NCBI GenBank assembly: GCA_001695595.3
Contig: MBPM02000027.1
Location: 768,221 to 832,220 of the forward strand
DNA length: 64,000 bases
From: Plasmopara viticola
Lineage: Eukaryota > Oomycota > Peronosporomycetes > Peronosporales > Peronosporaceae
Direction: 5' to 3'
Part shown: one piece after another, positions 37,501 through 49,463 of the stretch
Layout of the letters: each line of letters starts with the position of its first letter
Position numbering within the stretch: position 1 is the stretch's first letter
The notes under the pieces: generated by a model
Databases searched by the model: none
What the model saw: only the letters and a program-made list of their open reading frames with translations
Told to the model about the DNA's origin: nothing
Program-made: the position numbers and the translations under genes

Positions 37501-40500
37501 CGGTCAAGGATGTCTGAGGGAGCTGCTTTCACTAGGCCTTTTGCTTATATTATGGGAAGGCACCAGTAAAAACTCCCGTAACCAGTCTGCTGTGACACGA
37601 AGACTTGCAAGTTATGCTCATTACACAGTACTCGCTTTATGGCATAAGCGTCATGACTGGCTTTATGACAAGATAGCGTTAACGTCGTCAAGAATATCTT
37701 ATTGAAGTAGAGCTTCTATTTTTTATGAGTTTTGGATCGAAGATATAACCGTCCTCTCTCACCAAAAAACTGAGCCTTACTTGAGCGACAGCGTCCGCAA
37801 AAAAGTGTTCTATGTGGCACCCTCCTTTTTGAGAAGAAAACGAGAAAGATAAATTCTCAGCATCAAATGGCGCACGAGTTGATGTCATTTGCACCAGGAT
37901 CTAGTTGATGTAATACAACTCATGGGTTGCTAAAATCCACCAACAACGATCTTGAGTTTGCTTAGGCATGCACTGCTGCAATTGGTTTAATCCGGCCATA
38001 TCTCGAGTATTAAGCGCAGAATGGAAACGCTTCACACCAAGTCGCTCTCTTGATACTGAGGTTGTGGCACTTTGTGCTAAAAATGTATAGGTCGACTGTA
38101 AGAAAAAAAACGTAAGGCTGTGGCCGTGTATGACTCAATGCCATTGTTCCCAGCTAGATACATGATTAATCTCGTGACGAATACCTCCTTTTAGTGCCTA
38201 AGCTCATAATCGGGCCTATGCAATACACATTAAACCCTGGGTGAGCTCGCATACTTGAAGAATTGTAATGGGCCTCTTCAGCACATGACTTTGAATAATG
38301 CGACAAACCGCCGGTGTAGTTTTGTTGTAGAAATGGTTTTGACTGCACATGTTGTAGTTTAACCAGATTGAATCTTACGAAAATTTAGCTTCTCGTACAT
38401 TCAAATAGCTTAAAACACATTTTCAGACAACCATGGCATTTGAGCTTTCTGTATCGTACGTATTAATGCCTTGACAGATACACGCCGTTGTGATGGCTAG
38501 CCTTCACTCACGTAATACCGCCATACTACAGCTCTTTTTTTTATGCTGGAGAACAAGCCGAGCCGCTTGCTTTTCTAACTCCTTTAACAATGCGTAAGCA
38601 GGTCAGAGATTTTACTTGGTATCCGATTATGGAATAAAGTCACTTCATACACTATACCGGTTGCGTTATAAGCGGGTCTCGTGAAACCGGACCTTCGTAT
38701 TTCTTCGCCATTAAATAAAAAAAGGCGTCAACAGAGACCTCATCAATGCTGCGACAAAGAATGATCGCAAACCCATTTTCCTTGACCGGTGATCTAAACA
38801 TATATCCATCCGGCTTTAGGTGGTGAATACGTTGAGCACTCGCCCGGCTCTTCGACCATTAGGGCTGTGATAACGCGTCATTTTATTGGCAGCGCTATCC
38901 TTACAAAGACGGACAGGAAAGTCGGGGGGTTTTAAGGGCGGAGACGCGACATTAAATGCGTTTGGTAAAAGGGTCGTGGAATGTAAGAGCCAGTAAGAAA
39001 GAGCAAAGATAACGACAAAGTTCTTCGTAAATGTCACGGATGGGCCCGTTTGCCCGGGCTACCAAAGCAACAAATGAGGGACTATGGGACTCGCCAACCG
39101 GACCTAAGGTCGAGAAAGATGTCCACTCAGTCTGGTCCGATGTGGACCGATAAGACCTTCTGGATGTGACTTCTCGGCCAGTAAAGGCCATAGCGGCAAG
39201 CAAGGTTATTTGCGCCAAGAAATGTTTTCAGAAATCCCTCCTCTTCATTAAATAGAAGTCTTATCCCAGCGCAATCTTCCGGTAGCTATGTGATTGCCTT
39301 AAAAAATGGACCAAATTTTACATTAGGACATCATTTGGCATACTTAGTGTTCTGGCAACATAAGTGACATGCACCCAATGTGAGGAAACTCTCGGGTGCC
39401 TTACATACGACGCTTCAATACAAGAGACTACTCTCAAGAAACGAGATGAAGACGAATGCTGGCGATGGGTTAGACATAATAAAAGTCGAAGTCGACTTTA
39501 CCCCCACGTGAATGGACTGAGTATTCTAACACTCGCGAGGGCTCTGGGGTAGATTTATCTTCTCCACTTGTCGAAAGGCAACCGGAAATATTTGCTGGCT
39601 TTCATGAAAAGTGCACAGCTGATGCCTTTTCAGCCGTTCCTTAAGACCTGTATCAAACGCCCCTTTACGGCATTTTAGTCCTTACGAGAAATTATGCTTT
39701 GGATCTTAGACAGCTAAGCCTCAACGATGGCGATCATTGTGTGATGTAAAACTTAAGCTTTTGCACATTAGAGGATACAATAATCAAAATCTTTTGTTCT
39801 ATATCAAAGCATTAATGGTTATCTTTAATGACACATGATCAGGTGTGCATGGTGTATGCACTCTGTTATAAGGGATGCCGAGGCTAACACTGGATACTCA
39901 CCCGTAAAATCGATTTACCAGAGAATTATGTGATCTAAATCACAGTTGATTGAAACAAATGCTTCCGTCAAGCTTTCAGTTCCATTGATGCTCGAGCTTT
40001 CTGGCCTGAAAACAAGGTAGACGTTCGCATACATGATTATAGAGAAGCGCCACTCCTTAACTTAAATATGTTATGGTTGCTGTGTGTTCAAGAACGGCAT
40101 TGTGGTAGGCCCACAACACACTTACCATCATCATAGAAGTAAAATTGAATACGGCTTCACACAGATGTACTTCTCTGTAACGTCGTAGATAGTAGATCTT
40201 TGACTACGCTTGGCCATTGGCACTTGCCGTATCTTGCGAGATCGACGCTCAAAAAGTTAAAAGCGAGAATCCTGGAAAGATTCTTTGTCGTCGAGCGTGC
40301 TGATTCAAAATGATTGATAGGTCTTCGGTTTGAAGATTGGCGCTCAGCCGTACGTCCTCTTTGTTGAGCCAAACTTGATGGACTTCTCGGCGCTCTTTGC
40401 ATAATCTGTCCGACCTTAAATAAGCTTCAAGAATCGAAACAAAAGTGAACTTGTCAAAAAAAGGGGCCTAAAGAGCCTTCAAAAGCACGCAGGTCTGCTG

Positions 40501-41479
40501 CATACGGTGCTTCGGTTTTTTGGTGATGTCACGGACTCAATTCCAGGTCTTTGAGTCCTTCTGATCCGGCATTTCGATGCGTATAAGTTGAATGAGCTTC
40601 AGCTGATTTACCGTTGGACTTTTTAAGCTTTTCGAACTCCTTGTCACGGCTTATTCAGATCTCAGTGGTGTTTACAAACCGATTTGTAAGTTTACTTTTC
40701 TTTCGTTTTCCCATGTAACGAAGCCGGACAAAACAGCTCAGTAGTAAAAAATGTTGATCAAGCAAAGCCAAGTGGGTAACTTATCTAGAAGCTGTTGAGT
40801 AACGGTCAGGGATTTTCCGAACGACAAAAACATTAAACTACATACCACCTGAATGAGTATCACATGTTTGTACAACGCTAGCGTGCAGCCACACTTACCA
40901 ACACTTAAACATTTAATTTTTGCTGAGCGATTATCTTTTGTTATATAGTACTCTCCGCGATGTGGTCGATAGCACCAATTACAAGATGACTCGCTTTCCG
41001 CTATGTGACTGCACGCACTTTTGCCTTGAGCTTTAGAGCGTGACACTTCAAAAGCTACCATGTAAAATAGTTGCGGAGGAATCCTCTTCAATGCTCGGTC
41101 GTCGGACACGGCTTAGGCGGCGAGCGGGGCGAAAAGCATAAAGGAGGAAAAGTGTTAGTTGCTTAAAGCCAGTTGAGAAGTGTTATTAAACAAAAAACGC
41201 TTTTGATTTTTCGTCGCGTTACAGCCTAGCTAGTGGCTTTCCGCTCTCTACTGCTATCATTCTGTAGGCTATCATTCTTCTTCTCTCTAACTGGCTATTT
41301 ACACATCCTGTGTTATCCTCAGCCCATAAGGTTTCTAAAATCACAAGATCAATGTCCGGTCATATGGGGCGCTGAAAAATTAAGGCTCGCACCAAACAAT
41401 ACGGTGTAAAAGACAACAACTTACCATCGAGTATCCAAAGTGCAAATTATGGGCAGATGAGATCCGGAGACAGTAGACG
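31581..41479. other. About 10 kb with no supportable gene; diverged repeats
   Basis: No open frame longer than about 125 codons is present and none resembles a known family. The first 700 bp follows the downstream DNA of the intact aminotransferase gene. Other stretches are heavily diverged relatives of 4.8-10.8 kb and 25-27 kb (36.3-36.5, 37.25-37.44, 38.0-38.1 and 38.4-39.2 kb). One recurring stretch around GGGCGGAnACGnGAnnTTAAATG appears near 36.63 and 38.94 kb. The region is best read as old transposon debris. Confidence 0.5.
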
Positions 41480-43400
41480 CGTCTGATAAGGCGTCGGCTA
41501 AATGGACCCCGACAAGTGCGGTATCATTGCTGAGAGGCCTGTGCGCAAGACGAAGAAGCAAATGAAGTGCTTCTTACGTCCTGCAGTCTATGTCTCAAGG
41601 CTCTGCAAGGACTTGGACTATTTACAGGATCACTTCACAACAATAATAATAGAAAATTACCTTGAGAAAAAGATCGAGACCACAGACGATCCTTACGCTG
41701 CTTCACCAAACTCAAGCCTCGCTGGGCGCTTTCACCTGTTCTAAGTCTTCCGTATTTTTAAAACGATTTGGTATATGAATGGATGCCTCAAATTTGCGAT
41801 TGGTAGATCTTGAATCATACGAAGTCGGAGGAAAAGCACCTGATTGCTTTTACTGGTCGGAAAATGAAGCCAGCTGAGTTAAGCTTTCAAGTTGTTCTGG
41901 ACAGAGCTACTTGCAATCCACATGCACGAGAAGTATGGCGTGTGTAACTCTTCAATCGAACATTCAAGGTCGAAACGGATCCCAAAAGTATCCAATGATC
42001 CCAAAGTAGGAAACTCCAAACCGCGAAGTAGCTCGACGAATCATGAGCTTGCTTTTTTGGCTTTGTTTCAAATTCAATCCCGGTGAGACAAACACGGTGT
42101 CACGCAATTCGAAATGTGAGAGTAAGTCTGTCCGACCTAGCCTACAGGAGCTACAGAAAGCGGATAAGAATCGCAAAGTTTCGACGATAATCGGGACGAA
42201 CAAGGCTATCGTTGCTCAATCCACAAAGACAATGTATGCGATGAACAGAGACCAACAGTATATTTTCGAGAAGCCTACCAAAGTACTCACCGCAGGATGG
42301 TGTTTTGCAAAGCCAAAACGCGAAGACAAGACTTTACGACTATACATTTCAGACGACACAGATCTAAACAAAGCGTAATCTGTGGAAACCACGACTTTGC
42401 AACGGCAATCTTTCAGGGCTTTCAAGGACTCATTTGGCCGGACGTATAGGTACTACTGGCTAAAAAGTGATGAAGTACGTCCAGCACCATGTGAACATAT
42501 GCGAAAGGTGTCAGTGCTACAAAGCTAGGCATACTAAAGCGCCAGAATTACTTCAGTCTCTGGGTGTCTCAAGAGACATATGGGTCGACATTGTGCAGGC
42601 AATCATCGTTTCTATACCGGAGAGCACAAGCTATTTTGATGCCACCACGAATCGTGATAACCGCTCAACAAATAGAAAGATGTTCATCACTATGAAGACA
42701 GCTGACCGTATTGCAGAAATTGCAAAAGTCGTTATGAGAGTAAATCTGGAGGACGATGGTAAGCCAAACTATTGTGTCCAATCGGAACATCAAGTTAGCA
42801 TTTAAGTTATGGCAAGCAATCGTGTCTGCAGTGAAAACACAAAACAATTCGGCTTCGGCTTCCAGGCCATAAACGGATAGACAAAGGCTTAAAACTAACT
42901 GCTTTATTGTAGATTACCTCTCAGGTGTCGTCAACCCAGTACAGAATGATCGAGACGACTTTTTGCATTTGGCGGAGGTAGCCTATAATCGACACGTACA
43001 CTCTACAATTGGCATGGCACCGTTTTAAGCAGATCAAGAAGATTTTCCTTGTGTGATGACGTGGCAATAGATCGAGATTCTACGAGTTAAAACAAAAGCG
43101 TTTCTGCAACCTCAAGATACTGATCTCAATGTCGCACATGACCAGATGGGCGAAGAACAAGAGCGCATGGAGTATCATTCGACAAAAATAGACCATTGAA
43201 GACTCCAAGATTTGCGATACGGTGCTTCTGGAAGGAATATGTTGGGACGTCCGTCACAAAGTTTTTCGCTCGATCAAAAAAGCCCGCGCCAAGTAAAATT
43301 TGTCCTAGTAGGAAATTTTTGCGAGGCTCCTGTAAGAAAAGATAATCGGAGGAAATATAGCTGCATCCAGTGCTCCATATTAGCCGTTGGAGCCGCATAG
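41480..43400 (+). pseudogene. Gypsy-type polyprotein remnant (reverse transcriptase/RNase H to integrase)
   Basis: Pieces in different frames appear in Gypsy order. First is a reverse transcriptase connection segment (DPDKCGIIAERPVRKTKKQM, then FL.PAVYVSRL). An RNase H end (LCFKFNPGETNTVSRNS, compare the usual pGktN.vADALSR) follows near 42070, and an integrase N-terminal stretch (LRLYISDDTDL) near 42340. Next comes the HHCC zinc-binding segment (HHVNICERCQCYKA) near 42485, and an integrase C-terminal stretch (VAYNRHVHSTIGMAPF) near 42980. Stops separate all pieces. No LTRs were located. Confidence 0.75.
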
Positions 43401-44124
43401 TAAAGACCCCAAGCGTCGGCAGAAGGTCAATGAGGTCAAGTAGGCTGACGCCTCTAAGGAAATCTTGTCATAGCCGTAATTGAACACCGTCAGTACAAGG
43501 AAAAGTAACTATATAAAACTTTGTGGTTTGATGAAACCAAGCGTGGGGCCACTTGGAAGCTCGTGGATGATTTAGAGCTGATATTCTGACTTATGTTATG
43601 AATCCCCAATTATTAATTCTATTCATAAACAGGCATTTTTTTAAACGGAGGTCATGTGACATATTCGCCGCCACCGGCAGGTTTACCGGTAACGGCCAAA
43701 ATAAATATGCATTGGTGCTATCCTTATGTATTGGTAATTGCATGGTTTTTGATAAGAAGCAGGGTCCAGATGTCCCATCCCCGCTTTTTGGATTGAAATA
43801 ACTCCAAAATGTATATGTAGTCGGATTCAAAAAGGGAGAATGATACCTTTGAGGTGGTGGCAGCAAAAGGCTGAAAGCCACCAGATAGGTTGTACGAAGA
43901 CAAGAATCTGTAAAAACTTTCCACTTGAGATCACTTCTCAATTTGCTTTGAGCATCTAAAACTCCTCCTCCCTTACCAACTTCACCCCACTCACCGCCCA
44001 AGCCTCGCCTAAACCTCGCCCGAAGCTCGACCTTCAAAAAGCTTCTTCCACGACTTTGCTACACACGACGTCAGCTTCGCTTTTAACACCGAGCATGGGT
44101 CGACCATTTTTTTATGTGTTTAGA
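43401..44124. other. Non-coding stretch between the Gypsy remnant and gene copy 4
   Basis: Nothing firm is seen. A plus-strand stretch near 43690-43830 (around NKYALVLSLCIGNCMVFD) faintly recalls piggyBac-type transposases but is too short to call. A CT-rich run of repeated CTCGCC motifs lies near 43970-44030. Confidence 0.35.
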
Positions 44125-45260
44125 CAAAACATTTGGTGCGCGTGTTGCTTTGCACCGTTTGACTCAGAGCCTCTGTGGCTGGATCGTACATAACTCATTT
44201 AATTTGTTCAATGTACGATTTTCTCGCAGCACGACCAGGCTTTGATATACGCGTATTTCAGTCTTCTTCAATTATAGCCTTAGCACCATCGGCCAGTACA
44301 CCTCTCTGGTGATAGCAATCGAGCCGACCCACGCACAAGAACCTTACTTGCTTGTCCGCAGTCTCCATTTGCTTTGTTTGCAATGAATCCGCACAGTATT
44401 GCCCACCGTTACCTTCGAAAGAATCAATTCCATAAATTACTTGTCAACCGTGCTCTGTCTGCTTCAAATTTGACACAGCCGGTCCTCGGCCGTAGCCATG
44501 CCGTCTTGCTCTGCAAAGTTGTGAAGGAGAAAAAGACGCATTGTAAGAACAGAACTTACCTAACCTGCGCATAGCCTGAGTCAAATTGGCATTCGTGATG
44601 CCACCTTGCATATCCGCGTAAAAGAGGATCTGTTTACTTACCGGCTACGCTAGTCGTATCGTCAAGCTGCGGTTATTTCTAATTTTCCCAGCGGTCTTGT
44701 TGTGAAACCAATGCAACTACGCAGGTGAGCATGCCCTTGGCCCTGCAATCCTCGAAACCAAGCACCAAAGAAGTTTTTAGTTTAACATTATGATCAGTGC
44801 CAAATCCTTCATATTGGACAGCTGTTTGAAATGTGAGTAAAGCGTGAAATCCGTCTTTTTGCTCGGAGATTAGAGACTGTTGCTCTATGTACTAACCAAC
44901 ATGTGAATACCGTGCTTGGGAAGCAGGTCAAAGTGGACGTAGATGATTTTAGTGTCGACGACTCAAAAGGTACATCGCACAGTCCACCACCCCTTCCTTG
45001 ACGGCAGCGCACGCGTTCTCGTTACTTAAAAACGACGGCAGAGTCAGAATTGTCAGCGATTTGTCGGACCACTCGCGTGGCCTCGTTACCTTCGTACGCA
45101 ATACTCTGTTTCGCTCCCATGCCTTCATGTTAAAAGGGGTTTATGGTGTGAATATAAGTCGCATGTGTTGCGGGAGGTTCCAAATATAAGATGGAGGTGC
45201 CAAATGTGAGTCTGCTGCTTTGTCTGCAAGCTTTAAGTAGTCGCGAAATCGTGTACTTGC
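44125..45260 (-). pseudogene. Decayed copy of the aminotransferase fusion gene (copy 4, N-terminal half)
   Basis: Read on the minus strand, this matches the intact gene from its 5' end (the start-proximal stretch lies near 45250) through the dehydratase-like and ACT regions to the beginning of the aminotransferase domain, the equivalent of about 13190. The rest is missing. Frames are broken throughout. Upstream similarity continues to about 45480, where matches to 29.88-30.0 kb are seen, so the promoter side was duplicated too. The Polinton begins only about 200 bp further on. Confidence 0.85.
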
Positions 45261-45683
45261 ACAACGCGAGGCTCCTTACAGTCCTTAATGTAATGTTTTT
45301 GCAAAGACCTGAAAGGTCCTTATAAAGCTATTATTATTCTGAAGAATAGAATATACTTGCACTCGTGCAGCTATTGTCGAACATCATTTCGACATTCGCT
45401 TTCCATTTCAATTTTGAGTTTATACTGAAAAAAATGAGGTACAGCTCACACAATATGTCCAACGAAAGCTGGGCTGCAGTGGAGTGGGTTGGCTAAGTCT
45501 AATATTGCGGAGCATAAGAAATGTCCACCAAAATGTATAATGCAGGTTTGGTCATTACACAAAAAATGTGAAAAAGGTATCATGAAAAAAAAGCATATAA
45601 GAGTATATGATGATAAAGCGACATTTGCACCCAAACCTAGCCACTCTCCATACACACTCATTGGCCCCCATCCCTACACTATT
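45261..45683. other. Upstream DNA of gene copy 4 and left flank of the Polinton
   Basis: The part up to about 45480 resembles, inverted, the upstream DNA of copies 1 and 3 (GTGCAATC/GCACTCGTGCA region). The remainder is AT-rich with no supported gene. The six bases just before the inferred Polinton end are ACTATT (45678-45683), the expected target duplication if the element starts at AG (45684). Confidence 0.45.
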
Positions 45684-45925
45684 AGAAACAAAAAATAAAT
45701 AAAAAATCTAATTTTGACAAGCTCCATCCTATGGTATCGATGGGTAGAAAACACTAAAGCACACAAACCACCCAGAGCCTTCAATCGAACCTATCAGACG
45801 CTCTGAGAGTATCATTAGTTTTACTCAAAAGCATCAAGGGTACCCCCTGTCAGAAAATTCTAATTTGCATAACCATTCAATCGTGAATTAATTAAATTGT
45901 TATCCTGAATTATCTTTCTATATAG
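45684..45925 (+). repeat. Polinton left terminal inverted repeat
   Basis: The outer end reads AGAAACAAAAAATAAAT. Over about 235 bp it pairs with the reverse complement of 63764-64000. No clear substitution is seen, but about nine one- or two-base length differences are, with the left arm longer at each. Confidence 0.93.
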
Positions 45926-45950
45926 TATAACAAGATAACAAGATAACAAA

Positions 45951-46130
45951 ATGGTTTACACTCAAGAACTTTATCAGAAGAACAAGGAATCAATAATCGC
46001 AGCGAAGAAGCGCTACTATCAAAAGAACCGAGAGAAAATCCTACAGAAGCAAAAAGAGTATGATCAAACACATCGAGAAGAGAGGAAACAGAAGTATTTA
46101 GCTAAAAAAACTAATCAACCAAACTACTGA
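45951..46130 (+). CDS. Small basic, helical protein (59 residues), function unknown
   Basis: This frame is rich in Lys, Arg, Gln, Glu and Tyr, with a repeating pattern of the YQKNKE / YYQKNREK type and few hydrophobic residues. That suggests an extended charged helix that could bind nucleic acid. It lies just inside the left TIR, preceded by a TATATAGTATAAC stretch about 20 bases upstream and followed 105 bases later by the polymerase gene. I do not recognise a family. Small basic YxxNxE-type ORFs are common in virus-like elements, but its reality rests only on position and composition. Confidence 0.6.
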   Translation: MVYTQELYQKNKESIIAAKKRYYQKNREKILQKQKEYDQTHREERKQKYLAKKTNQPNY

Positions 46131-46214
46131 CTAATAATATTTTTTTTTGCTTACAAACAATGTTAATCACAATATATACAAAGACATTGTCATCTTGAAT
46201 TACGTTTTACTTAG

Positions 46215-46227
46215 TATATATAAACAT
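46215..46227 (+). promoter_or_regulatory. TATATATAAACAT motif upstream of polymerase
   Basis: This 13-base motif lies 7 bases before the ATG of the polymerase gene. The identical 13-mer occurs at 59797-59809 before the protease gene, so it is a candidate shared core promoter. Confidence 0.5.
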
Positions 46228-46234
46228 TTTCAAA

Positions 46235-49200
46235 ATGCCAATCTCAAATAATCTAAAGAAGGCTCAAAAGACCCGCAGCGATATCTATAAGTTCGCTAAG
46301 TCCCACAACCTAGATGTTAATTGGAAAATGACAACCTCCAATATGGAGAACGTTGTCAATACATTCAAACAAACCAAAGTAAAAACAATTGTGAAGACAC
46401 TCCGTAAGGTTAAGCTAAACAATGACGCAGCTAGTCTAAAAGCTATCAATAAAACAACAGGTAAAGTTGAAATGCAATTGAATCGTTTCGAGCGTATCCG
46501 CAAAGACATTGTAGCTCCAGCCGATAAGAGACTTTTACTGCATTTTAAAGGTGAGAATGGATCCGTTTTGAAAACATATCATCTACAAGATAGACTAATT
46601 AATATTGATAATCTATATATCACTGAAGAGAATCAATATAGTTCTGGAGCCGATGTTGATTTAGACATTATTCCAACATCAACAGTTGAAATCGAATGGT
46701 TAAACAATCCAAAGCACTCTCGATCTGAGAGAAAGAATTTCTTTCGTTATCTAACTAAAGCAAATTACAATTTAAATGATTTCCAAGTTTATTATGATGA
46801 TTGGGAAGATAGGTTTAAAATGACTATTGTAGAAGAAAATTCATATAAAGAGCAAAGAGAAACACCTTGCTTTCTATTTGCTCTAACTCAAGCTGGTGTT
46901 GATGAAACAATCGTAAGAAGTATCTCACAAACAATGTTCAATTCAGGTGCTACTGTTGATTTCATTCGCAAGACAGCTAATGCATTCAACCTTTACATCT
47001 CAGTGAAACAATACTATCCAAAGATTAATACAGGTAGAGTTGATAACAACATTTCTGTCTACGGAGTTAAAACTGAAAATCTTATACAATTAGGTTCTGT
47101 TGGACAGCATCTATTTGCTATCAAACCAACTAACATTACCAAAGCAGCTCTTGATAATCCTAAATTAGTTGAACAACATCAGCGAGCTGATTTTATAGTT
47201 AAAAAGGGAAAAGCATCCTTTAAATCCAATCGCATTAAATTACTTGACAGTTATGAGGTAATCAGTTATCTATATCATCATCGTGAAACACTATTAGATC
47301 CAATTACACAAACCAACGTACCCGAGTTATTAAATAATAACTATCAAAAGATTGAATCTTTAACTGAAGTGGATTTTAATGCAAGTGCTTTCAAAGCAAT
47401 TGGCAGAGTAAATTCAAATGGAGAAAAGGATGGAATGGCTTTGAATGTTGGTCGCGCTCCTTTTAAACAGATTACTAAAGATGACGAGGGAAAAGGAAAA
47501 TGGGTGGAGGTTAATGAATATAATGTTATTTATTTTGATTTTGAAACTCTGGTTGAAAATAATGAACACATTCCTTATTGTGTATCATATTGCATCGGAC
47601 GTAAGACTGAAAGCAATGCTATTCAATTTAGTAAAACAAAAAGCTTTTATGGAATTGGATGTGAATTAAAGTTTTTAAGTGACTTACCTAGAAAGAGTCG
47701 TAATCTACTTTGGGCTCACAATGCAGGTTTTGACTGTCGATTTATCCTTAGACACTTATCATATCGGAAAAATGATACAAATCTGATTGAATGTGGAACA
47801 AAATTAAAGCAGGCTCATGGATTTTTCTATGGTCGTGAGATTGTTATTAAAGATACTATGAGTTTCATTGCTAGTAAATTAGCAGATATGCCCGAAATGT
47901 TTAAATCATCGTGCAATGATATGGCACTAGAAAAAGAGTGCTTTCCACATAAATTGGTTTGCAAATATAATCACCGACTACTTTGGCCAATGGATCTATT
48001 AGATTACTATGAGGAAAAAGAAACACTAATAGCTAATGCTACTAAAATCAATGCTTGTGATGATAAATATTTCGATTGTGAAAAGTATGCTATTCACTAT
48101 TGTGAGAGAGATGTTGATGTTCTACGAAACTGTTTTGAGGCGTTTAGAAAAATGTTTATTGATCGATTTAATATTGATGTGTGTCGCTTTATGTCAATGC
48201 CTTCATTAGCATATGCTATTCAACATAATGAGGGTTGCTTTGATGATTGTTATGCAATGAATGGAAACGTTCTAGCATTCGTTCGCGATGCAATTGTTGG
48301 TGGTCGTGTTATGACTCGAGACAACGAGAAACACCATATACAACATAAGCTTGCAGATTTTGATGCTGTATCTCTGTATCCATCAGGACAATCTGAACTC
48401 GATGGATACATTAGAGGAAAACCTAAATGGTTCCAAAATACAATTCCAAATAATGCTGACTACTATATTGCTCGCGTAAAATTTGAGTCAATTGGTAAGA
48501 AACGACACTTTCCATTGTTGAGCTTCTATGAAAATGGAGCTAGAAACTTCACAAATGATATTATTGGTAAGACAATGATTGTTGGTAAACAAGCGCTTGA
48601 AGATATTATTGAATTCCAGGATGTTAAAATTTCAATTATGGAAGGTGTTTATTGGAATGAAGGATTCAATAATCAAATTGTATTGACAATCAAATCACTA
48701 TTTGAGGAGCGACTGAAATTAAAAAAAGAAGGCAATCCACTTCAAAACGGTATCAAATTATTAATGAATTCAGCGTATGGTAAACTAATTCAAAAGCCAA
48801 TTGTTAAGCAAAAGGTTTTGGTTAGTGATGAGAAAAGTATTCTTGAATATACTATCAAAAATATTAATAAGATGATCTCTAGAACACCAATTACAGATGA
48901 TTTAGCATTGTTTGAAGAGCACAAGGCATTATCAGAACATTTTAGCCCAGCTCATCTAGGAGTACAAGTATTGGATAGTAGTAAACATATTATGAATACA
49001 GTGATGTGCTTAGCAGAAGATATTGATGCTAAGATATGGTACCAGGACACAGACTCTATGCACATCGATTACGATGCTGTCAGTAGACTTGCAGATGCTT
49101 TTAGACAAAAGTATAACAAAGAGTTAATTGGTAAGCAAATGGGACAATTTCACGTCGATTTCGATCTTGAAGGATCAGAAGGTAATATCTATGCTAAAGA

Positions 49201-49457
49201 ATCTATATTTCTTGGTAAGAAGAGTTATTTGGATATACTTGCTTGCGATGGTAATGATGTAGAAGGTTTTCATATCAGATGTAAAGGCATCCCACCAAAG
49301 CTTCTTGAAAAATGATACCTACAAAAAATATTTGGAACTCTATAATGGTGAGGAATTAGAATTTGATTTGAGTGATGTATGTCCAATTAAAATTAATAAT
49401 AAAACTCAACGTGTAACTACAACGTTAAATTTCAAACGAAAATTATCATTCAAATAG
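46235..49457 (+). CDS. polB: Protein-primed DNA polymerase family B (one frameshift near the 3' end)
   Basis: This enzyme replicates the element by protein priming; about 1073 residues after correcting one shift. An N-terminal region of about 420 residues, probably including the terminal protein, precedes the 3'-5' exonuclease motifs: Exo I with D435/E437 (YFDFETL), Exo II with N496/D500 (HNAGFD), and Exo III with Y622/D626 (YCERDVDVL). Polymerase motifs are A ([11 protein letters not shown]710), B ([10 protein letters not shown]845) and C (YQDTDSMH, D938/D940). All catalytic residues are present. The first frame stops at 49315. A one-base excess in the A run at 49307-49312 separates it from a natural C-terminus ending KRKLSFK and a stop at 49455-49457. 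The integrase starts 7 bases later. Confidence 0.95.
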
Positions 49458-49463
49458 TATAAT

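Noticed and set aside
43640..43880. piggyBac transposase fragment
   Set aside because: Only a faint resemblance over about 50 residues without catalytic motifs.
49300..49320. Programmed ribosomal frameshift at the A run in the polymerase gene
   Set aside because: Similar single-base breaks occur in at least six other genes of the element, so an indel artefact or decay is simpler.
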